This document shows positions 9,426-18,263 of a DNA stretch of 64,000 nucleotides, piece after piece. The notes beneath the pieces are model-generated. The model was not told the origin of the DNA, did not search any database, and was given only the letters and a program-made list of their open reading frames with translations. Numbering within the stretch: position 1 is the stretch's first letter; every line of letters starts with the position of its first letter. The DNA is from Glaciihabitans tibetensis (GTDB taxonomy: Bacteria; Actinomycetota; Actinomycetes; Actinomycetales; Microbacteriaceae), in the NCBI RefSeq assembly GCF_003003265.1, contig NZ_PVTL01000011.1, positions 1-64,000 on the forward strand. Direction: 5' to 3'. The position numbers and the translations under genes are program-made.

Positions 9426-9496
9426 CGCATCAGTCTAGAACTGTCCCCGCGGCTGATCCCGCAGACTGGCGCACTTCTGTGCCCCACGACCCACCA

Positions 9497-10561
9497 TCAG
9501 GCGCGCGGGCCCACCGCAACCGGCCGGGCGGCAAACGAGACCGCCACCCTCTCCCCCGGCGCGGGATGCACACCGACCTCGTGCTGCACCATCAGTAGAG
9601 AATTGTCGGCCAAACGGACCTGGGTGCGGCGGAGACTCCCGAGGAAGGTGCTGCCCACCACCACGGCGGCGATGCCGGTTGGCGCGAACGCGACATCCTC
9701 CGGACGAATAAATGCGACGACCGGCCCGTCCGCGCGACGCTCCCCCAGGCTCTCGATGCGTTGCCCGTGGATGACGACCGCGCCCCCTACCAGTTCGGCT
9801 TCGATGCGGTTGCTCAGCCCGACAAAGTTCGCGACGAACGGTGTCAGCGGCGCCGTATACAGTTCCTCAGGAGATCCGATCTGTTCGATCCGCCCCTCCC
9901 GCATCACCGCTACCCGGTCGGCGACGGCAAGGGCCTCCTCCTGGTCGTGTGTCACAAAGAGCGTGGTAATCCCGAGATCCGTCTGGATGCGACGAATCTC
10001 GTCGCGCAGTTGCACCCGCACCTTCGCGTCGAGCGCGCTCAGGGGTTCATCGAGCAGGAGCACGCGCGGGCGCGTCACCAGGGCACGTGCCAGAGCGACC
10101 CGCTGCTGCTGCCCGCCCGAGAGCTGGTGTGCGTACTGGGCGCTCTTCTCGCTCAACCCCACCATCTCCAGCGCCTCACGCGCGCGTCGCTTGCGGTCGG
10201 CCGCGCCAACCTTGCGCATTCGAAGGCCGAACTCGACATTCTCCAGCGACGTCATGTGCGGAAAAAGAGAGTACGACTGAAACACCATGCCGATGTCACG
10301 GCGATTCACCGGGACATCCGCCACATTTTCTCCGTCGATGAGGATCCGCCCTTGATCGACCTGTTCGAGTCCGGACAGAGCACGCAAGGCGGTCGTTTTA
10401 CCGCAGCCCGATGGGCCGAGCAGTGCAATGAACTCGCCGGGAGCGATAGTCAGGTCAATTCCGCTGAGCGCGCGATGTCCGGCATAGTCCTTGACGACTC
10501 CAACGAGTTCGACGGTGGCGCCGGTCGGGGGCGCGATGGTGGGGGTGGAGAGGAGGGTCAT
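9497..10561 (-). CDS. ABC importer ATPase with TOBE domain (PotA/FbpC-like)
   Basis: A 354-residue nucleotide-binding subunit. Walker A GPSGCGKTT, Q-loop QSYSLFPH, signature LSGGQQQRVALARAL, Walker B VLLLDEPLSALD and switch histidine in THDQEEAL are all intact. After residue 240 a TOBE-type regulatory/substrate-sensing domain follows, as in polyamine, iron and molybdate importers. The start at 10561 overlaps the stop of the permease gene by four bases. It is the last gene of a four-gene importer operon (lipoprotein, permease, permease, ATPase), an order shared by polyamine and ferric/thiamine/aminoethylphosphonate systems. Confidence 0.93.
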   Translation of the reverse strand: MTLLSTPTIAPPTGATVELVGVVKDYAGHRALSGIDLTIAPGEFIALLGPSGCGKTTALRALSGLEQVDQGRILIDGENVADVPVNRRDIGMVFQSYSLFPHMTSLENVEFGLRMRKVGAADRKRRAREALEMVGLSEKSAQYAHQLSGGQQQRVALARALVTRPRVLLLDEPLSALDAKVRVQLRDEIRRIQTDLGITTLFVTHDQEEALAVADRVAVMREGRIEQIGSPEELYTAPLTPFVANFVGLSNRIEAELVGGAVVIHGQRIESLGERRADGPVVAFIRPEDVAFAPTGIAAVVVGSTFLGSLRRTQVRLADNSLLMVQHEVGVHPAPGERVAVSFAARPVAVGPRA

Positions 10562-11424
10562 GCGGATGGGCTCCGATCGCGGCCAGTCGAACCGAAACGG
10601 CCGATGAGGAGGAGAAGAACGAAAGCAAACGCCAACGCCAGGAGGGAAAAGATGACGGCAACATACGGGTCACTCTGCGATACCTGAAGGAGGGCAGTCT
10701 GCAGGTTGACCCGATTCAGCAGCGACGCGATCGTAAACTCGCCGAGGACCACGGCCACCGAGATAAACGACGCCGCGAGCACACCCCGGCGGAGGTTGGG
10801 CAGCAGGACCCGCCAGGTGACGCTAAACCAGTTCGCGCCAAGAGAGCGGGCTGCTTCGCTCAGAGTGATCACGTCCACCGACTCAAGGTTCGACTGGATC
10901 GCGCGGTAGGCGAAAGGCAGCACCGTGATTCCGTAGGCAAACGCCAGGGTCCAAATGGAACCACCGAACGTGCGCACCACAATTGAGTAGACCGGCGCGA
11001 GCCCGACGACCAGCACAACCGCCGGGACGGTAATCGGGATGATGCAGATAAATTCGAGGACGCGTCTCAGTCGCGGAAACTGCAAATGCACCAGCAGCAT
11101 GGTTGGCAGGAGCAACACCAGCACAATCGCTACGGTCACCGCCGCGAGAGTCAGCGAGTTCCCGATCGCGGTGAAGAGATTGCGGTAGGTACGGGCGGCG
11201 TCCGGGGCGAACAGCCCAGTCCAATGATCGAGCGTATAGGTGCCGGTCAGACCGTCCCGGAAAGTGAAGATGATCATCCCGACGATGGGAATAGCGAAGA
11301 CGACGCCGACCACTCCCAGGATCACTGCACGGGCGGTTCTGCTGGGCTCCGCCCCGACTCGGGTCGCGTTGCTCACCCTGCTCGTCTTATCCCGGCCAGG
11401 GAGGGTGCCGGCACTGACCATCAT
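10558..11424 (-). CDS. ABC importer permease, second subunit
   Basis: A 288-residue inner-membrane permease of the binding-protein-dependent type with about six helices. The EAA-loop region reads LSEAARSLGANWFSVTWRVLLPNLRRG, where it docks onto the ATPase. ATG at 11424 overlaps the stop of the other permease as ATGA, so I prefer it over the in-frame ATG at 11469, which lies 49 bases inside the neighbour. It pairs with the next permease to form a heterodimeric channel. The substrate is unassigned. Confidence 0.9.
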   Translation of the reverse strand: MMVSAGTLPGRDKTSRVSNATRVGAEPSRTARAVILGVVGVVFAIPIVGMIIFTFRDGLTGTYTLDHWTGLFAPDAARTYRNLFTAIGNSLTLAAVTVAIVLVLLLPTMLLVHLQFPRLRRVLEFICIIPITVPAVVLVVGLAPVYSIVVRTFGGSIWTLAFAYGITVLPFAYRAIQSNLESVDVITLSEAARSLGANWFSVTWRVLLPNLRRGVLAASFISVAVVLGEFTIASLLNRVNLQTALLQVSQSDPYVAVIFSLLALAFAFVLLLLIGRFGSTGRDRSPSA

Positions 11425-12359
11425 CGTTGCCACCTCGCCGTGCGCGACTGCAGTACCGAATAGCCCCACATAACCACAACCATCACGACGATCATGCCGA
11501 GCGCGAGTGAACCCGCCATATTCTCACGTCCGAGAACGGTTTCACTGACGAGCGCCGCGCGAATCTGCAGCGGCACAATCTGCGACCCTTGGCTGATCAG
11601 CGCGGCTGCGGTGGCGTAGGAAGAGAAGGCGTTCGCAAAGAGCAACAGGAGACTGCCGAAAAACGATGGGGCGAGGACGGGCGCGGCAATACGGGTCCAG
11701 TAGGTCACCCGCGACCCTCCAAGAGTGGCGTTAGCCTCCGCCCACTGGATCTTGAGCCCCTCCAGCGCCGGCATAAACGTGATGATCATCAGTGGCACCT
11801 GAAAGTAGATATACGGCAGGAGCAGCCCGGGAACCTGGTAGATCCACACCCCGTTCGCGAAGATATCGATGCCAAATACGTCCGCGAGAACAGCGGTGAC
11901 GAAGCCCTGCGTGCCGATCGTCGCAATGAATGCGAATGCGAGCATCACGCCGCCGAACTGCGCGAGGACACTGCTGGCAGAGTCAACGACCGTGCGCAGC
12001 GCGCCTTCTGCTCTCGTGCCAAGAAGGGCGAAGCAGACCAGGGCTCCGACAACCGCGCCAATTACAGCTGACACCGCCGAGAGCCAGAACGAGCTAAAGA
12101 AGGTACCGAGAATGAGCGGGTCGAAGATACCAAGAACATTCGCGAACGTGAATTCGCCCGTGTCCGTGAAGAACCCGGTCACCACGGCCAGAGTGGTCGG
12201 CACAGCGAGGAATAACAGCACATAGATCGCGAAGGGGGTGAGCCCGATGTACTTGGCAAACCCGCGACGGGCGCGATTGTGTGATGGAGACACGGGTTGG
12301 TGTCGAGGGTTTTCCTCGACACCAACCGCCGTCAGCTCTGGTGCGTTTGCGACAGTCAC
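11421..12359 (-). CDS. ABC importer permease, first subunit
   Basis: Permease of about 312 residues (from GTG 12359) with six hydrophobic segments beginning at YIGLTPFAIYVLLFLAVP and an EAA-like motif WAEANATLGGSRVTYWTRIAAPVL. The start is doubtful. GTG at 12359 has no ribosome-binding site, and codons 12-22 would then encode a perfect 14-bp inverted repeat; GTG at 12293, directly after the repeat, would give 290 residues and put the hairpin in the intercistronic leader. A longer frame to 12491 would overlap the lipoprotein gene by more than 100 bases and is improbable. Confidence 0.85.
   Translation of the reverse strand: MTVANAPELTAVGVEENPRHQPVSPSHNRARRGFAKYIGLTPFAIYVLLFLAVPTTLAVVTGFFTDTGEFTFANVLGIFDPLILGTFFSSFWLSAVSAVIGAVVGALVCFALLGTRAEGALRTVVDSASSVLAQFGGVMLAFAFIATIGTQGFVTAVLADVFGIDIFANGVWIYQVPGLLLPYIYFQVPLMIITFMPALEGLKIQWAEANATLGGSRVTYWTRIAAPVLAPSFFGSLLLLFANAFSSYATAAALISQGSQIVPLQIRAALVSETVLGRENMAGSLALGMIVVMVVVMWGYSVLQSRTARWQR
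12295..12327. repeat. Perfect 14-bp inverted repeat between lipoprotein and permease genes
   Basis: Arms GGTTGGTGTCGAGG (12295-12308) and CCTCGACACCAACC (12314-12327) are exactly complementary around a 5-base loop. It begins 58 bases after the lipoprotein stop. No T run follows on the minus strand, so it is not a standard terminator. Hairpins in this place in binding-protein operons commonly protect the upstream mRNA and lower permease expression; that role is inferred. Confidence 0.8.
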
Positions 12360-12384
12360 GTGGATGAGGGTGTGAGAAGCGCTG

Positions 12385-13500
12385 CTAGCCGATGGCAGCA
12401 GCCCACTTTTCGGCGAGAAGGGCGGCGGCGGCTTCGGACTGCTCGGTAGTTGGGGTGACGAGTTCGCCATCCAACGCACCGATGGTCTCAAGCGCCTCTT
12501 CGTCCACTGTTCCCGCCTCCGTCATCGCATCAATCGTGACGGGGTAGGCGCCACCGGTGATGAAGAGGTTTTGCGCCTCGGGGCTGTAGAGAAACTCCTG
12601 CCACAGGCGGGCGGCCGCGGGGTGCGGTGCATCCGCGCTGATGGCCTGGTTGTAGAAGCTGGTGTACACCGCTCCCGGCAGTGTGGTCACTTCCCAGCCG
12701 TCAACAACCGAAACCTGCGCCAGGTTGTTGTAGCTCCAGTCGAACACGACCTTCGTCTCGCCCGACGCGATGGTGCCCGCCGTGACGTTGACTGGGATGA
12801 AGTTGCCTGCCGCGTTCAACTCGCTGAAGAACTCAATGCCCGGGGTGAAGTCATCGAGGGTGCCGCCGTTCTGCACGGAGGCAAGGCCTACCGCCGCGAA
12901 TGCCGCACCGGCCTGCGTCGGGTCGCCGTTGAGAGCGACCGCGCCCTTGTACTCACTGCCCAGGAGGTCATCAAGACTGGTGGGCTCTGGAACCGAGTTG
13001 GAGTCGTATCCGATCGACATACTGCCGGTGTAGTCGTTCGCCCAAAGACCGGTGGGTTCCTTATTTTCGTCGGGGATGTCCGCCCAATTCTCGACCTGGT
13101 ACGGGGCGAAGTAGTCGGTGCTCGCGAGCGCTACGGCGGTTCCGAGGTCGAAGACGTCCGGTGCGGTGTCCTGTCCCTTGAGGTTGTCTGCCGCGGCGAT
13201 CTCCTCGGCGCTGGAGATGTCAGGATCGGCGGAGTTGACGACAATGTCGTACTTTTCCTCAAACAACGCCTTGATCTCACCGTAGTTTGCCCAGTTGTCC
13301 GGAAGAGCGATGACGTTGAGCTCTCCCTCCGCCTGTGCTGCTTCAATCAGCGCGTCGAGCCCACCGAAGTCTTCTGCGCTGGTCGCAGCAGCGGCGTCCA
13401 CGTCGGACGCCGGAGCGTCGGTCGCGCTGGCGCATGAGCTGAGGGTGATGGCTGCGGCGGCGAATAGGGCCATACCAGCAACGTTGCGCTTACGGAACAA
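12385..13500 (-). CDS. ABC importer substrate-binding lipoprotein
   Basis: A 371-residue periplasmic-type binding protein tethered as a lipoprotein. RKRN is followed by a hydrophobic stretch and the lipobox LSSC near residue 20. After a spacer rich in Ala/Asp, the mature part starts EGELNVIALPDNWANY and contains VFDWSYNN, typical of the PotD/FbpA/ThiB-like extracellular binding proteins (SBP_bac_6/8 type). I start it at TTG 13500 because GGAGG lies five bases upstream; no ATG or GTG suits. The substrate is unresolved: polyamine, ferric, thiamine or aminoethylphosphonate are all compatible. Same-strand neighbours supply two permeases and the ATPase. Confidence 0.9.
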   Translation of the reverse strand: MFRKRNVAGMALFAAAAITLSSCASATDAPASDVDAAAATSAEDFGGLDALIEAAQAEGELNVIALPDNWANYGEIKALFEEKYDIVVNSADPDISSAEEIAAADNLKGQDTAPDVFDLGTAVALASTDYFAPYQVENWADIPDENKEPTGLWANDYTGSMSIGYDSNSVPEPTSLDDLLGSEYKGAVALNGDPTQAGAAFAAVGLASVQNGGTLDDFTPGIEFFSELNAAGNFIPVNVTAGTIASGETKVVFDWSYNNLAQVSVVDGWEVTTLPGAVYTSFYNQAISADAPHPAAARLWQEFLYSPEAQNLFITGGAYPVTIDAMTEAGTVDEEALETIGALDGELVTPTTEQSEAAAALLAEKWAAAIG

Positions 13501-13526
13501 TGGAACCTCCAGTGGGCAGAACCGGC

Positions 13527-13547
13527 CGTCCGTGCTGTGAACGGACG
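13527..13547 (-). promoter_or_regulatory. Stem-loop in the leader of the lipoprotein gene
   Basis: Perfect 7-bp arms CGTCCGT (13527-13533) and ACGGACG (13541-13547), nested inside outer arms ACCGG (13521-13525) and CCGGT (13556-13560). It sits 17 bases upstream of the GGAGG ribosome-binding site. It could be an operator for a response regulator or an mRNA leader structure; I do not recognise a known riboswitch. Confidence 0.4.
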
Positions 13548-13661
13548 TGGGGTAACCGGTCGCTCCAGGACTGAACTTACGGGTGACGCGTAACGCGCCA
13601 GCAACTTTCCGGTAAACGGCGAACAAACGCCAGCCGCGCTCGGGAGCGACGCCTGGTCTGG

Positions 13662-15302
13662 TCACACCGCGACAGCGAGCGTTCGCAGCGGGAGGAGAAC
13701 GGTGAAAACCGAACCAGTGCCAAGTTGACTCTCGACCGAAACGGTACCGCCGTGCGCCTCCACCAACGCCTGAACGATCGCCAAACCGAGCCCCGTGCCA
13801 GGGATGGCCTGCGAACGGGCCAACGGTGCACGAAAGAATCGGTCGAACACCCGACCCTGGTGCTCGGGGCTGATGCCAACGCCAGAGTCTTCGACGGTGA
13901 TTACGGCCGAGCGCCCGTTTTCGCCTACCGCGACCACAACATGGGTTCCCGCGGCGGAGTATTTCACCGCATTGGACAGCAGGTTGTCGAGCACCCTGCG
14001 GATGGCGTCCCGGTCGACCTCTGCGACAACCTTGGCGCCGGGGCTGAGCCGGATGCCCACGCCCGAACTCTGCGCACCCAGAAGAACGGCGGCAATCGCG
14101 GCCTCCGTGATCGCGGTGAGGTCCTCGGGAACACGGTGCACGTCTTGGGTCGTACCCGCGCCCGTGAGAAGGTCGGAGATCAGCCCCATCAGACGTGCTG
14201 CGTTGTTTCTGACAACAGCGATTTCCGCAGCCGCGGGACCTTCTTCCATCAGGTCGAGGTAGCCGATGATGTTGGTCAGGGGTGTCTTCAGTTCGTGCGA
14301 CACCGACGCGAGGAATACGTCCCTGATCTCGATCGACTCGACGAGCGGGGTGACGTCGTATCCGACCACGACGGTGCCGAGACTGCCCCCGTCTGGGCGG
14401 GTGACGCGGCGGGAAGTGACCGTCACTGCGCGTTGTGCGCCTGTGGCACCGATCCAATAGGTCCGCCCGGCCATCGGGTCGTCCCGGAGCGCGCTCGCGG
14501 CGAGGCTACCGTCCAGCGGGATCCGCGTGACGCGATCCTCCCCGAAGATAAGCGGCGGGTCTGAAAAGTGACCCTTCTCATCCGCTCCGGCTCTGCCGTA
14601 GAGAAGACGCGCGGTGCTGTTGCACAAAACGATGTCGCCGGCGGGACCGAACAGCACGATCGCTGCCTCGACCGTTTCGGTGACTGATCGGAGGGTCAGC
14701 TCGCGATCCGACGCCTCGGCGAGCGAATCACCTAGGCGCACTGCGAGATCGTCGGCCCGGCTTCGATCTTCACGCATACGACGCATGACCGAACCCGCCG
14801 CCAGGGCGACCGAGCCGAGCGCAGTCGGCACGAGGACGACGTTCAGCCACTCGATCGGGTCCTGTGGGGGCGTGCCCCGCAATACATAGGGAAGCCCCGT
14901 CAGAAGACCGGAAGCCACGAGCACGGCAGGAAGCGACCACACGCGCAGTTCGGTGGCCAGCCAGAGAACGGGAAAAATCACCAGAGCCCCCAGCGCGGGA
15001 ATTGTGCCGTGCGTGAGGTGCAACCCCTCTCGCGCGAGGGCGATGACCAGGATGTCCGAGAAGGGCACCAGAGCGATCCAGGAAAACCGAGGGCGTCTTT
15101 CGCCAGTGAAGAGGGCGGCCGCACTGGTGAGCACAGCAAGAACCACGCTGGCGATGAAGGCGGGTTCCGCCAGCACCGCGGGTTCAAACAAGCGGAGGAT
15201 GGCGATGAGCGCGCCCAGGACCACGAGCAGGGGAACCTGAGCCAGAAGCACGAACAGACGTCGATCGCGACCGTCGGCGCGCACGCGTGCGATTGATCCC
15301 AC
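13662..15302 (-). CDS. Membrane sensor histidine kinase (orphan)
   Basis: About 546 residues. Five or six N-terminal membrane segments (about residues 15-180) are followed by a short helical linker, a PAS-like domain (VEAAIVLFGPAGDIVLCNSTA), the HisKA box VSHELKTPLTN with the phosphoacceptor histidine, and the HATPase domain with NLLSNAVKYS, EDSGVGISPEHQ and GTGLGLAIV. All catalytic boxes are intact. GTG at 15302 has GGGGAG four bases upstream; an ATG at 15377 would add 25 residues. No response-regulator gene is next to it or elsewhere in the window. It is followed on the same strand, 161 bases on, by the importer lipoprotein gene, a possible target. Confidence 0.9.
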   Translation of the reverse strand: MGSIARVRADGRDRRLFVLLAQVPLLVVLGALIAILRLFEPAVLAEPAFIASVVLAVLTSAAALFTGERRPRFSWIALVPFSDILVIALAREGLHLTHGTIPALGALVIFPVLWLATELRVWSLPAVLVASGLLTGLPYVLRGTPPQDPIEWLNVVLVPTALGSVALAAGSVMRRMREDRSRADDLAVRLGDSLAEASDRELTLRSVTETVEAAIVLFGPAGDIVLCNSTARLLYGRAGADEKGHFSDPPLIFGEDRVTRIPLDGSLAASALRDDPMAGRTYWIGATGAQRAVTVTSRRVTRPDGGSLGTVVVGYDVTPLVESIEIRDVFLASVSHELKTPLTNIIGYLDLMEEGPAAAEIAVVRNNAARLMGLISDLLTGAGTTQDVHRVPEDLTAITEAAIAAVLLGAQSSGVGIRLSPGAKVVAEVDRDAIRRVLDNLLSNAVKYSAAGTHVVVAVGENGRSAVITVEDSGVGISPEHQGRVFDRFFRAPLARSQAIPGTGLGLAIVQALVEAHGGTVSVESQLGTGSVFTVLLPLRTLAVAV

Positions 15303-15448
15303 CGGACTCCCCAAGTACGTCGGGTTGCCCCCGATATGGGGGCGCCTAAAACGCAGCTTATCGTGAAGCCCACTCACCTATCAGTCCGAAAGCCTCGTGG
15401 CCACTACCCCCTTTCGGGCACGCCGCGGAGCATGTCGGTCGGTCTGGG

Positions 15449-15454
15449 TAGAGT
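15449..15454 (+). promoter_or_regulatory. -10 element for a leaderless YcaQ-like gene
   Basis: TAGAGT is followed by seven bases and then GTG at 15462. This TANNNT-N6/7-GTG spacing is the usual sign of a leaderless actinomycete transcript, and no ribosome-binding site is visible ahead of the gene. Confidence 0.5.
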
Positions 15455-15461
15455 CGTGCCC

Positions 15462-16721
15462 GTGGCAGTCAAAGGTTCACCAGTGCGGGTTCCGAGCGCG
15501 CAGATATCCCCGGCTCAGGCTCGCCGGATCGCGTTGGCCGCCCAGGGTTTTGGCCGTGCTCGGCCGACAGCCGTCGGCGTGCGGCAACTGGGTGCAACGG
15601 TTGCCCGCCTCGGCCTGCTTCAACTCGACTCGGTCAACGTGTTCGAGCGCAGCCACTACATGCCCGCGTTTTCCCGGCTGGGCCCCTATAACAAGGCCGA
15701 TCTCGACCGTCTCACTCTGGACCGGTCTGCTCGCTACACGGAGTACTGGGCCCACGAGGCATCCCTCATTCCCCGGCACACCTGGCCGCTGTGGCGGTGG
15801 AAGATGGATGACCGTCGTCGCAAGCAGGAGGACGATCCACAGTCGTGGATCCACGCCAACCACGACATGCTGCAGTGGCTCCGTGACGAACTCGCAGACA
15901 AGGGGCCGCTGCCGGCGGGCAAGATCGAAAGCGACGCCGGACGACGCCGAGGCGGCTGGTGGGAATGGTCCGACGTGAAGCGCGGACTCGAGATGCTCTT
16001 TAGCTGGGGCGAGGTCGTCTCGGCGGGGCGCACCTCCTTTCAGAGGGTGTACGGGCTCGCCGCGCAGGTGCTGACCCCCGAATTACTCAATGCCGAGGTC
16101 AGCAGGCGAGACGCGCAGCGCCAGTTGTTGCTGTGGTCAGCGAAAGCGCATGGCATTGGCACCGTGGGCGACCTCGCTGACTACTACCGTCTGAAGAGCC
16201 AGCAGGCGAAACCGCTGCTGGAGGAGCTCGCCGATGCGGGCGAAATTTTGCCTCTGCTGGTGCCGGGGTGGGAGGTCAACGGGCGACCGCGGCTCGCCTA
16301 CCTTCACAGCGAAGCGAAAGTGCCCAGGCGGATAAACACCGGCGCGCTGCTGTCGCCGTTCGACCCGGTTGTGTGGGAGCGAAACCGTGCGCTCCGGCTG
16401 TTCGATTTCCACTACCGCATCGAGATCTACACGCCCGAGCCGCAGCGCGTCTACGGGTACTACACGCTTCCGGTTCTGATCAACGACCGGATCGTGGCCC
16501 GGATTGACCTCAAGAGTGACCGGCAGAACCGCGTGCTGCGGGTGCAGTCCGCGTGGAATGAAGCGGCGCTGGCGCTCGGCGTGGTCGACCGCATCGCCAT
16601 CCTTCTCCGGGAAGCGGCCGCCTGGCAGCAGCTCGACGACATCGTGGTCGTGGACCGGGGTGACCTCGCGGCCGCCCTGGCAGCGGAGCTGCGAACGCCC
16701 CTGCTGCCGCGCCCGTACTAG
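15462..16721 (+). CDS. YcaQ-like winged-helix DNA glycosylase family protein
   Basis: A 419-residue protein of the HTH_42 family, whose E. coli member YcaQ and Streptomyces member AlkZ open interstrand DNA crosslinks as glycosylases. Visible family features are the N-terminal SPAQARRIALAAQGFG helix, the QLDSVNVFERSHYMPAFSRLG block holding a catalytic-type QLD motif, the EYWAHEASLIP motif and the C-terminal FDPVVWERNRALRLFDFHYRIEIYTP block. Start GTG 15462 follows a -10 box at leaderless spacing; a longer frame to 15336 would overlap the divergent kinase gene region. Its stop shares CTAG with the convergent htpX stop. Confidence 0.88.
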   Translation: MAVKGSPVRVPSAQISPAQARRIALAAQGFGRARPTAVGVRQLGATVARLGLLQLDSVNVFERSHYMPAFSRLGPYNKADLDRLTLDRSARYTEYWAHEASLIPRHTWPLWRWKMDDRRRKQEDDPQSWIHANHDMLQWLRDELADKGPLPAGKIESDAGRRRGGWWEWSDVKRGLEMLFSWGEVVSAGRTSFQRVYGLAAQVLTPELLNAEVSRRDAQRQLLLWSAKAHGIGTVGDLADYYRLKSQQAKPLLEELADAGEILPLLVPGWEVNGRPRLAYLHSEAKVPRRINTGALLSPFDPVVWERNRALRLFDFHYRIEIYTPEPQRVYGYYTLPVLINDRIVARIDLKSDRQNRVLRVQSAWNEAALALGVVDRIAILLREAAAWQQLDDIVVVDRGDLAAALAAELRTPLLPRPY

Positions 16722-17602
16722 AAGGTGCGACCGATCTCGCTGAGACGCCTGACCCGCTCGGCGATGGGCGGGTGGGTACTGAACAGACGGTCGATCATGC
16801 CGGGCTTGGTGGGGTCGGAGATCCACATGTGAGCCATGCTGGTGTTTTGTCTGCGGACCGGCCGGCCATAGGCGCCCAGTTTCTCAAGCGCCCGGGCCAG
16901 CGCGTCGGGGTGCCGGGTGGTCATCGCCCCGGTCGCGTCGGCAAGGTATTCCCGCTGGCGCGACACCGCAGCCTGCACGACGCCGGCAACCAGCGGCGCG
17001 AGAATCAGCGAGACCAAACCGAGCGCGAGCACGATCGGATTCGTACCGTTGCTATTGCGGTTGCCACCGCCGAAAAATGACAGGCGAAGCAGGATGTCGG
17101 CAAGGAATCCAACCGCGACCACGAGACCAAAGACCATAGTCGTCACCCGAATGTCGTAATTCTGCACGTGACCGATCTCGTGCGCCATCACCCCTTCGAG
17201 CTCGGCGTCATCCATCAGATCCAGGAGGCCTGTCGTCGCCGCGACCACCGCGTGCTGGGGGTCGCGCCCGGTCGCGAACGCGTTGGGAGCGGGGTCGACG
17301 ATGATGTAGACCTTCGGCATCGGGAGGCCGTTAGTGATAGCCAGGTTTTCGACGATGCGGTAAAGGCGAGGATTGTCGGCCTTTTGGATCTGGCGGGCGC
17401 CGCTGATGGCGAGTGCCTGCCCGCTCGCGGCGAAGTACTGGATGAGGGTGTAGACGCCCGCTCCGAGAATGGTGCCGATCGTGATGCCCCAGCCACCGCC
17501 GGTGAACAGCTGTGCGACGTACCCGAGCGCGGCGATGATAATGAGGAAGATACCGATTATAAGAACGGTGTTCCGTTTGTTTGCCGCTATGGCTCTGTAC
17601 AT
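16718..17602 (-). CDS. htpX: Zinc metalloprotease HtpX
   Basis: A 294-residue M48 membrane protease involved in membrane-protein quality control. Two N-terminal helices (about residues 12-33 and 36-56) precede the zinc motif VMAHEIGHVQN near residue 132. Two further hydrophobic segments follow, then QREYLADATGAM supplies the third zinc ligand glutamate. ATG at 17602 fixes the usual length; longer frames run into lemA. It sits 13 bases after lemA on the same strand, the common LemA-HtpX pairing, and overlaps the convergent YcaQ-like gene by four bases at the stops. Confidence 0.95.
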   Translation of the reverse strand: MYRAIAANKRNTVLIIGIFLIIIAALGYVAQLFTGGGWGITIGTILGAGVYTLIQYFAASGQALAISGARQIQKADNPRLYRIVENLAITNGLPMPKVYIIVDPAPNAFATGRDPQHAVVAATTGLLDLMDDAELEGVMAHEIGHVQNYDIRVTTMVFGLVVAVGFLADILLRLSFFGGGNRNSNGTNPIVLALGLVSLILAPLVAGVVQAAVSRQREYLADATGAMTTRHPDALARALEKLGAYGRPVRRQNTSMAHMWISDPTKPGMIDRLFSTHPPIAERVRRLSEIGRTF

Positions 17603-17615
17603 GGAACTGTCGTGA

Positions 17616-18182
17616 TCAGAACTGCACGCGCGGCGGCTCCGAGATCGCCGCGGCGTCGGCCACCTCGAAGAACTCGCGCTCGGTGAAGCCGAGGTTACGC
17701 ACGAACAACGTGTTGGGGAAGGTTTGAACCTTGGTGTTGAGCTCGCGCACACCACCGTTGAAGAACCGGCGCGATGCCTGGATCTTGTCTTCGGTGTCGA
17801 CGAGCTCACCCTGGAGTTGCAGGAAGTTCTGGCTGGCCTGCAGCTGGGGGTAAGCCTCGGCGACGGCGAAGACGCTCTTCAGCGCCTGCTGCATGTGGTT
17901 TTCAGCGACGGACGCGTCGGCGGGACCCTGCGCGGACAGTGTCTCGGCACGGGCTTTTGTTACCGCTTCGAAAACGCCTTTTTCGTGGACCGCGTATCCC
18001 TTTACGGCCTCAATGATGTTCGGGATCAAATCCGCCCGGCGCTTGAGTTGCACGGTGATGTCGCTCCACGCCTCGTCGACGCGCACCTTGAGGGTAACGA
18101 GAGAGTTGTACGTCGCCCACAGGTAGATCCCCGCAATCACAACAAGCAGGAGGATGACGCCGGCGATGATTAGCAGTTCCAT
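17616..18182 (-). CDS. lemA: LemA family protein
   Basis: A 188-residue LemA protein: one N-terminal membrane helix (MELLIIAGVILLLVVIAGIY) and an external helical bundle with the family pattern WSDITVQLKRRADLIPNIIEAVKGYA, FLQLQGELVDTEDKIQASRRFFN and the NTKVQTFPNTLFVRNLGF segment. The exact biochemical role is unknown; it is often encoded with HtpX, as here, suggesting a joint role in membrane or envelope homeostasis. ATG at 18182 is chosen because the hydrophobic helix begins right there. Confidence 0.93.
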   Translation of the reverse strand: MELLIIAGVILLLVVIAGIYLWATYNSLVTLKVRVDEAWSDITVQLKRRADLIPNIIEAVKGYAVHEKGVFEAVTKARAETLSAQGPADASVAENHMQQALKSVFAVAEAYPQLQASQNFLQLQGELVDTEDKIQASRRFFNGGVRELNTKVQTFPNTLFVRNLGFTEREFFEVADAAAISEPPRVQF

Positions 18183-18263
18183 ACCGGAATTATAAACGAG
18201 ACCCGCTCGCCTCCCACTCCCCTGCAAGGCAGCTCTCGGTGAATTCGCGGGCTGCTCACGGGT

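Noticed and set aside
12385-14457. Minus-strand open frame of 690 codons covering the importer lipoprotein
   Set aside because: The upstream part lies in the kinase gene in another frame; signal peptide, lipobox and GGAGG place the start at 13500.
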